From the NCBI GenBank assembly GCA_009839535.1, contig VXPN01000338.1, positions 1 through 9,933 on the forward strand: DNA of 9,933 nucleotides, read 5' to 3'. A program made the translations under genes and the position numbers. Position 1 is the first letter of the stretch, and every line of letters begins with the position of its first letter. The stretch is from Boseongicola sp. SB0662_bin_57. GTDB lineage: Bacteria; Pseudomonadota; Alphaproteobacteria; Rhodobacterales; Rhodobacteraceae. Shown in pieces: positions 7,173-9,933 of this stretch. The notes beneath the pieces were generated by a model, which searched no databases, was not told the DNA's origin, and saw nothing but the letters and a program-made list of their open reading frames with translations.

Positions 7173-7314
7173 AACTGTATCCAAGCCCGCGCATATGCCG
7201 GGCCACCCGCCGAATACGCCTGACCCGGCATGGGGTAGCTCCCCGACGCCTTGGCCAATAAGCGGGGACTTTTCCGTCTTGGATACAGTTCGCAACGGCC
7301 CGGCACCTGCCGGG
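7173..7314 (+). ncRNA. Tandem structured RNA-like element, copy B
   Basis: P1 is a perfect 13-bp helix, AACTGTATCCAAG (7173-7185) with CTTGGATACAGTT (7278-7290), sharing no sequence with P1 of copy A but in the same place. P2 pairs CCCGC (7186-7190) with GCGGG (7262-7266). P3 pairs ATGCCGGG (7195-7202) with CCCGGCAT (7224-7231), two base pairs longer than in copy A. P4 pairs GGGG (7232-7235) with CCCC (7241-7244) around the same TAGCT loop, and directly abuts P3. After P1 an AACGGCCCGGCACC block shared with copy A forms a perfect CCCGGC/GCCGGG hairpin with a four-base loop (7299-7314), followed by TTGT; this could end the transcript. Copies A and B are 240 bases apart measured at P3. Alternative readings are a recombination site or a REP-like element. 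Confidence 0.55.
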
Positions 7315-7332
7315 TTGTCCACCGCAACAAAA

Positions 7333-7391
7333 GGCGGGAGCGACCCTCCCCGGCCACTCCCGCCAGGCACAATGATGGGGGTTGCCATCAT
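7333..7391. other. Two further hairpins between RNA copy B and the secreted-protein gene
   Basis: GGCGGGAG (7333-7340) pairs perfectly with CTCCCGCC (7357-7364). On the minus strand it is followed by TTTTGTTG, so it would act as an intrinsic terminator for leftward transcription, although no minus-strand gene to its right is evident. A second hairpin pairs ATGATGG (7372-7378) with CCATCAT (7385-7391). Together with the two RNA-like elements, these account for most of the gene-free stretch 6876-7450. Confidence 0.45.
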
Positions 7392-7418
7392 CATGACCTA
7401 CTCGAAACAAGCCGAGCG

Positions 7419-7443
7419 CCTCCATTGTGCTGAACACTGGAGG
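7419..7443 (+). promoter_or_regulatory. Hairpin masking the ribosome site of the 7451 gene
   Basis: CCTCCA (7419-7424) pairs with TGGAGG (7438-7443), and inside it GTG (7427-7429) pairs with CAC (7435-7437). The 3' arm contains the GGAGG ribosome site of the ATG at 7451, so folding would hide it. This is seen in the sequence; regulation is inferred. Confidence 0.45.
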
Positions 7444-7450
7444 TTTCACA

Positions 7451-7870
7451 ATGCGAAATTTCGTTTCCGCTGCGGCAATCCCGCTGGCGGTCATCACCAC
7501 GACCGCGTTGGTGGTTCCGGCGACGGCCAATGAATGCGCTTCGGCTTTGGATGCTTTCAAGGGGGAACTGAAAACGATCATTGAAGCGAAAGACACATGC
7601 CAGTCAAAACGAGACACACTGCTTGAACTGGGGCAGCGATATGGTGCGGCGGCGGCGGCAACCAGAAAGTTGCGTTTCGACAAGCTAAAACCGACCACGC
7701 GGGAAGGCGTGATCCAAGCCCAAGTCGCATTTCTGGAATCGTATCTGCAACAGAACGTCGAAGGCGCGAAGTTGAATCTTGCTGCGAACGAACTCATGCT
7801 TTGCCACTTGAACAGCGATCTGGATTTCTTTGACGCTCTTGGCAGGGCGAATGCGGAACACACCTGTTGA
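7451..7870 (+). CDS. Small secreted protein of unknown function with four cysteines
   Basis: I do not recognise this 139-residue protein. The start at ATG 7451 is preferred over an in-frame GTG at 7427 because GGAGG at 7439-7443 is seven bases upstream and because it gives a clean signal peptide: MRNF, a hydrophobic core and a cleavage site after VPATA (residue about 26). The mature part is mainly helical, with TRKLRFDKLKPTTREGVIQ and ESYLQQNVEGAKLNLAANE. It has four cysteines (ECAS, KDTC, MLCH and the C-terminal residue), which could form two disulfides in the periplasm. A strong hairpin terminator follows. It is a likely passenger gene of the island, and its function cannot be inferred from its neighbours. 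Composition is less GC-rich than in the iron operon. Confidence 0.7.
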   Translation: MRNFVSAAAIPLAVITTTALVVPATANECASALDAFKGELKTIIEAKDTCQSKRDTLLELGQRYGAAAAATRKLRFDKLKPTTREGVIQAQVAFLESYLQQNVEGAKLNLAANELMLCHLNSDLDFFDALGRANAEHTC

Positions 7871-7899
7871 CGCTCCGAACCTGCCTTCTACAACGCCGC

Positions 7900-7927
7900 C
7901 GCCCCCGAAGTTCGCGCTTCGGGGGCG
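7900..7927 (+). terminator. Intrinsic terminator after the secreted-protein gene
   Basis: CGCCCCCGAAG (7900-7910) pairs perfectly over 11 bp with CTTCGGGGGCG (7917-7927) around a six-base loop, 30 bases after the stop codon at 7870. The following TTGCTT is a weak U tract, so termination strength is uncertain. Confidence 0.65.
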
Positions 7928-7954
7928 TTGCTTGAATCAAGAAAGGGAATTCGC

Positions 7955-8245
7955 ATGACAGAAAAGAGCCACGGCAAGATGAAGCGAATGGTCAAAGTGC
8001 CTGATGGGGATAGGCGTCCATCATTTCCTGCGTCCAGCCCAGACACTCCATATCTTTTCGTGTCAGGCGCACGGGTGGAAAACGAACCATCTTTTGGCGG
8101 TGCAATCTCAATGGAAATCCAGACCGACCATTTCGACAGTCAGACGCGCTATTTCCTGATGTCTCTTCCCGCCGCGCTTCAACTGTCGAAGATGTTGAAG
8201 AAGGCGGTGAAGTCTTATCTTCGGCATTCCCCGGAAAGGGAATGA
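7955..8245 (+). CDS. Hypothetical 96-residue protein
   Basis: I do not recognise this protein. ATG 7955 is chosen over upstream in-frame TTG codons because GAAAGGGA at 7941-7948 is correctly spaced before it. The N-terminus is basic (KSHGKMKRMVK). The middle has beta-like segments (YLFVSGARVENEPSFGGA, ISMEIQTDH) and the C-terminus is a basic amphipathic helix (PAALQLSKMLKKAVKSYL). No signal peptide or membrane segment is visible, so it is probably cytoplasmic. It lies between two hairpin terminators and is probably transcribed alone or by read-through from the secreted-protein gene. It belongs to the accessory island and no function can be assigned. Confidence 0.65.
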   Translation: MTEKSHGKMKRMVKVPDGDRRPSFPASSPDTPYLFVSGARVENEPSFGGAISMEIQTDHFDSQTRYFLMSLPAALQLSKMLKKAVKSYLRHSPERE

Positions 8246-8253
8246 CTTTTGCT

Positions 8254-8312
8254 CTGGACATGACAATAGTCCCCGGATAAGTTGCGTTTTAGCCGGGGAT
8301 TTTCCTGTCCAG
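8254..8312 (+). terminator. Nested double hairpin after the 96-residue ORF
   Basis: The outer arms CTGGACA (8254-8260) and TGTCCAG (8306-8312) enclose an inner helix TCCCCGG (8270-8276) with CCGGGGA (8293-8299), both perfect. TTTT follows the inner helix at 8300-8303, giving a plausible rho-independent terminator for the 7955 gene. The outer helix would compete with the U tract, so the structure may do more than terminate. Confidence 0.5.
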
Positions 8313-8316
8313 CAAT

Positions 8317-8349
8317 GTGCCCCTTCCAGTCGCCAAACTTCCGGGGCAC
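8317..8349 (-). terminator. Hairpin after the decayed transposase, sharing its loop with the intact copy
   Basis: GTGCCCC (8317-8323) pairs with GGGGCAC (8343-8349). Its loop contains GTCGCCAAAC (8329-8338), identical to the loop of the hairpin at 8782-8813, and both hairpins lie ten bases beyond a transposase stop codon. Neither has a good U tract. Confidence 0.5.
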
Positions 8350-8359
8350 TGACTTCCTT

Positions 8360-8521
8360 CTAAGCCGACTTTGTGGCCGACCTTGCCCCGCTTGACAACC
8401 CGTTGTCAGCGGTCAGTTCGGAGAATTGCAGTCTCTTGCCAACCATGCCGCGCACGACTTCGGCCATCTGGTCAATGGTGTCCGCGTCCCGGACGTTGTG
8501 ACGCTTCGCGAATTCGTCGAC
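8360..8521 (-). pseudogene. IS1595-family transposase remnant (C-terminal end only)
   Basis: Read on the minus strand from 8521 to the TAG at 8360-8362, 53 codons align without gaps to the C-terminus of the intact transposase at 8824-9807. VDEFAKRHNVR matches VTDFAGRHNVR, GMVGKRL is identical and ADNGLSSGAR matches ADNGLPSGAR; 30 of the first 48 residues are identical. It ends with a seven-residue extension (SATKSA plus one substitution). Upstream of 8521 the similarity stops, and a different small ORF (8571-8729) lies where the rest of the transposase would be. The hairpin beyond the stop is also shared. The remnant therefore comes from a related but distinct element, in the same orientation, that lost about 85 percent of its transposase. 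It is not an internal tandem copy of the present one, as DNA identity is only moderate. Confidence 0.82.
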
Positions 8522-8570
8522 GGCTTGGCAACCATCAAGACCGTTCTTGAACGTCAGGTTCCTGAAGTGG

Positions 8571-8729
8571 CTAAGGCTTTTTCGACGGATCTTCGTCAGG
8601 AAGTGGAATCGGCGGCTCGGGACACGGTTCAGGTGTTAACCCGTACAGGGCAATCAATTCTTGACGAGTCAGAATTAGAGGTCTTGGGTCTTTCAGGGCT
8701 TCCAGGCATTCAGCGGCAACACTAGACAT
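8571..8729 (-). CDS. Small 52-residue ORF, unknown function
   Basis: A minus-strand ORF runs from ATG 8729-8727 to TAG 8571-8573. The protein starts MSSVAAECLEALKDPRPLIL, continues TRQELIALYGLTPEP and ends in a proline- and acid-rich tail (PPIPLPDEDPSKKP). It looks more protein-like than the overlapping plus-strand frame, with a helix-turn pattern and a conserved-looking PRPLILTRQELIALYGL core. GAGG about ten bases upstream could be the ribosome site and is buried in a hairpin (8737-8765). I do not recognise the family. It sits between the intact transposase and the remnant, on the same strand as both, so it may be a small passenger or regulatory ORF of either element. Its reality rests on composition and the ribosome site only. 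Confidence 0.5.
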   Translation of the reverse strand: MSSVAAECLEALKDPRPLILTRQELIALYGLTPEPCPEPPIPLPDEDPSKKP

Positions 8730-8736
8730 TGGCGAA

Positions 8737-8765
8737 CATCCTCGCTAGTTTCTCTGGCGAGGATG
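8737..8765 (-). promoter_or_regulatory. Hairpin over the ribosome site of the 52-residue ORF
   Basis: CATCCTCGC (8737-8745) and GCGAGGATG (8757-8765) pair perfectly over 9 bp with an 11-base loop. In the minus-strand transcript the 3' arm contains GAGG, the only ribosome-site candidate for the ATG at 8729. It could control translation, or be an end structure between two transcription units; there is no U tract. Confidence 0.45.
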
Positions 8766-8781
8766 CCATTTCCGAACTGTC

Positions 8782-8813
8782 ACGCCCCGCCCGTCGCCAA
8801 ACACGCGGGGCGT
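8782..8813 (-). terminator. Hairpin following the intact transposase
   Basis: ACGCCCCGC (8782-8790) pairs with GCGGGGCGT (8805-8813) over 9 bp, starting ten bases past the transposase stop. The loop includes GTCGCCAAAC, shared with the hairpin at 8317-8349. No strong U tract follows on the minus strand, so it may be a transcript end or an element-specific structure. Confidence 0.55.
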
Positions 8814-8823
8814 TTCGATTCTA

Positions 8824-9807
8824 CTATTTTCTCGCGCCGGATGGTAGCCCGTTGTCGGCCTTGAGCGCCTTGTAGGTCAACCGCTTCCCGACCATCCCCG
8901 CGACGATGAATTCCATCTGCGAAAGCGTGTCCTTCGTGCGCACGTTGTGGCGTCCCGCGAAATCCGTGACATACCGCTGAAGGTGCTTCACGCTGAACTT
9001 GTGGTAGACGCCCTTGTGCGCCCGCTTGAGCACGGCCCAGAAGCTCTCGATCCCGTTGGTGTGCGCCATGTCGCGGACGTACTCGGCGGCGCTGTGGTTG
9101 ACCGTCTCGTGGTCGAACGGCATCCCGGCATATGCGCCGTGGTCGTCGGTGTAGACCTTGGCATCCGTTGCCGCGTGATCGGCGATGAAGCCTTGCAGCG
9201 TCACCTTGTCCCTTGTCTCGACCACTTCGGCGCGGACTTCGTTGGACACGCGGCATTTTGCGCCGACCACCGCAGTCATGTCCGTGGTGCCGCTGCCTAC
9301 GCCGGCTTCCTTCCGTTCCCTGCGCTTGGCGTTGCTCATGTTGCGGACGGTGCCGCCAACGAAGGTCTCGTCCACTTCGACAGGCCCGCCCATCGGCGGT
9401 TCGTCGTCATCGTCGCGCTTGAAGGCTTCACGGATGCGCTGGAGCATGAACCATGCGGTTTTCTGGGTGACGCCGATGTCGCGGTGCAGCTTCATGGACG
9501 ACACGCCCTTCAGGGAAGTCATGTGCAAGTAGATCGCCAGCACCCACTTGCGGAAAGGCAGGGGCGACTTCTCCATGACCGTTCCGGTCTTCACGCTGAA
9601 GTACGACCGGCAGTCGGTGCACCAGTATGGCATGTTGCCATGGCTCGCTTCATGCGTGCGGTCGCTGCCGCAATGCGGGCACTTGCGGCCTTCCGGCCAT
9701 ACCAGGCTTTCGAACCACTCGCGGGCCGACTTCTCGTTGGGGAACATTTCCGTCAGGTCGATGATGGTCAGGCCCTTTCGGAAGTTCTTGCCCGGTGCTT
9801 GCGCCAT
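8824..9807 (-). CDS. IS1595-family (ISXO2-like) transposase, apparently intact
   Basis: This is a 327-residue protein from ATG 9807, with AAAGG about seven bases upstream as ribosome site; the frame stays open further upstream but that part overlaps the promoter and the repeat. A zinc ribbon is visible as C43-x2-C46 and C63-x2-C66, preceded by the family-typical helical segment (SAREWFESLVWPEGRKCPHC). The catalytic domain contains VEVDETFVGG (D146), YTDDHGAY (D221/D222) and HTNGIESFWAVLKRAHKGVY (N251, E254), matching the DDE/DDN pattern of the IS1595 group. The C-terminal RHNVR and GMVGKRL motifs are typical of the family. The enzyme would bind element ends and catalyse cut-and-paste or copy-type transposition. 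No frameshift or stop is present, so it could be active. It reads inward from the right repeat of the island and is the best candidate for having mobilised it. Confidence 0.93.
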   Translation of the reverse strand: MAQAPGKNFRKGLTIIDLTEMFPNEKSAREWFESLVWPEGRKCPHCGSDRTHEASHGNMPYWCTDCRSYFSVKTGTVMEKSPLPFRKWVLAIYLHMTSLKGVSSMKLHRDIGVTQKTAWFMLQRIREAFKRDDDDEPPMGGPVEVDETFVGGTVRNMSNAKRRERKEAGVGSGTTDMTAVVGAKCRVSNEVRAEVVETRDKVTLQGFIADHAATDAKVYTDDHGAYAGMPFDHETVNHSAAEYVRDMAHTNGIESFWAVLKRAHKGVYHKFSVKHLQRYVTDFAGRHNVRTKDTLSQMEFIVAGMVGKRLTYKALKADNGLPSGARK

Positions 9808-9835
9808 TTTGTCGCCTTTCTTTCTGGTTGCAGAA

Positions 9836-9866
9836 ATCATATGGGGACTCATGGAGCGAATGTCAA
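9836..9866 (-). promoter_or_regulatory. Probable transposase promoter
   Basis: On the minus strand a perfect -35 TTGACA (9866-9861) is followed after 18-19 bases by ATATGA/TATGAT (9842-9836), about 30 bases before the transposase ATG at 9807. The -35 overlaps the right inverted repeat, a common layout in insertion sequences that lets the transposase, when bound to its end, repress its own gene. The long spacer weakens the call slightly. Confidence 0.55.
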
Positions 9867-9880
9867 TACTAGTATATAAT
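9862..9880 (-). repeat. Right candidate terminal inverted repeat
   Basis: Read on the minus strand this is ATTATATACTAGTATTGAC, matching the left repeat at 6317-6335 at 17 of 19 positions in opposite orientation. It contains the palindrome ATACTAGTAT (9866-9875). The outer flanks of the two repeats (left ATCGGGGA, right GAGGCGTT) do not match, so no target duplication is visible. The remaining 53 bases to the window end hold no recognisable gene. Confidence 0.5.
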
Positions 9881-9933
9881 GAGGCGTTTGCGCTGCAGCG
9901 TATTTCGTGAGCGGTGCGAGCTACCCGCACATC

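Larger units (their letters stand above)
6317..9880. mobile_element. Candidate IS1595-type element with passenger genes
   Basis: The proposed limits are the two inverted 19-base sequences at 6317-6335 and 9862-9880. The left limit coincides with the point where the prpF-like gene is broken, and the right limit lies just upstream of an intact IS1595-family transposase that reads inward. Some IS1595-family elements are known to carry passenger genes. Inside are a membrane protein, two tandem structured RNA-like elements, a secreted four-cysteine protein, a 96-residue unknown, a decayed transposase end and a 52-residue ORF. Codon choice and lower GC in several of these differ from the iron operon. 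I could not find a matching 8-base target duplication immediately outside the repeats, and the missing prpF N-terminus is not recognisable in the 53 bases right of the island. The exact ends, or a later rearrangement, therefore remain open. Confidence 0.5.

Noticed and set aside
6934..7314. Integron attC sites or a CRISPR array
   Set aside because: No GTTRRRY/RYYYAAC core pairs frame the units and no integrase is present. There are only two long units, with no short identical repeats and unique spacers, and no cas genes.
6942..7394. Minus-strand open frames of 139-150 residues across the two RNA-like copies, with repeated peptides
   Set aside because: The repeated peptides simply mirror the DNA repeat. 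The copies differ by indels not divisible by three between P3 and the 3' arm of P1, and the changes keep base pairing instead of residues.
6604..7863. 419-residue minus-strand open frame
   Set aside because: It is opposite the secreted-protein gene and the RNA-like region, rich in Arg, Cys and Ser as GC-rich shadow frames are, and has no recognisable domain.
8426..8725. 99-residue plus-strand open frame
   Set aside because: Its first third is antisense to the transposase remnant, which has clear homology on the minus strand, and the rest is opposite the more protein-like 52-residue ORF. No ribosome site was seen.
8947..9879. 310-residue plus-strand open frame
   Set aside because: It is antisense to the intact IS1595 transposase, a real gene with catalytic and zinc-ribbon motifs.
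9866..9890. Plus-strand promoter with -10 TATAAT at 9875-9880
   Set aside because: There is no matching -35 at suitable distance and no plus-strand gene within the remaining bases; the AT-rich tract is better explained as part of the right inverted repeat.

Overview
The window looks like GC-rich alphaproteobacterial DNA, most likely Rhodobacterales-like; this is an inference from codon use and gene content, not from a search. It has two parts of different character, joined near position 6317.

Positions 1-5364 hold a tightly packed plus-strand locus for iron and heme handling in the cell envelope. In order: an imelysin-family protein (5' end outside the window), a bacterioferritin-associated ferredoxin (bfd), a bacterioferritin (bfr), a two-CXXCH di-heme oxidoreductase (DHOR/DUF1111), a second imelysin, and a DUF1513 protein. 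Imelysin-DHOR-imelysin-DUF1513 is a recurrent iron-regulated cluster in Proteobacteria; here bfd and bfr sit inside it. Genes overlap or are a few bases apart, so one transcript is likely. Two genes carry an in-frame stop in an otherwise intact reading frame: TGA at bfr codon 26, where Trp is usual, and TAA inside the first CXXCH of DHOR. All other key residues of both are kept, so the lesions are recent, or they are sequence errors, or they are read through.

Positions 5481-6317 (minus) hold the C-terminal part of a PrpF/4-oxalomesaconate tautomerase-like gene that loses its N-terminus exactly where the second part begins.

Positions 6317-9880 form an accessory island. Both edges carry a 19-base sequence in inverted orientation (17 of 19 matching), and an intact IS1595-family transposase lies just inside the right edge, reading inward. 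The island holds a two-helix membrane protein, a 565-base stretch without a convincing gene that contains two diverged tandem copies of a structured element, a small secreted four-cysteine protein, a 96-residue unknown, a decayed second IS1595 transposase end and a 52-residue small ORF. The simplest reading is an IS1595-type element carrying passenger genes that inserted into, or rearranged next to, the prpF-like gene.

The most unusual feature is the tandem pair at 6934-7078 and 7173-7314. The two copies share an ungapped 71-base core at 80 percent identity. Each is closed by a 13-bp helix whose sequence is entirely different in the two copies while pairing is kept, and each has the same 10-base TTGACT-containing block at nearly the same distance upstream. 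This is the signature of a structured non-coding RNA and I do not recognise its family.
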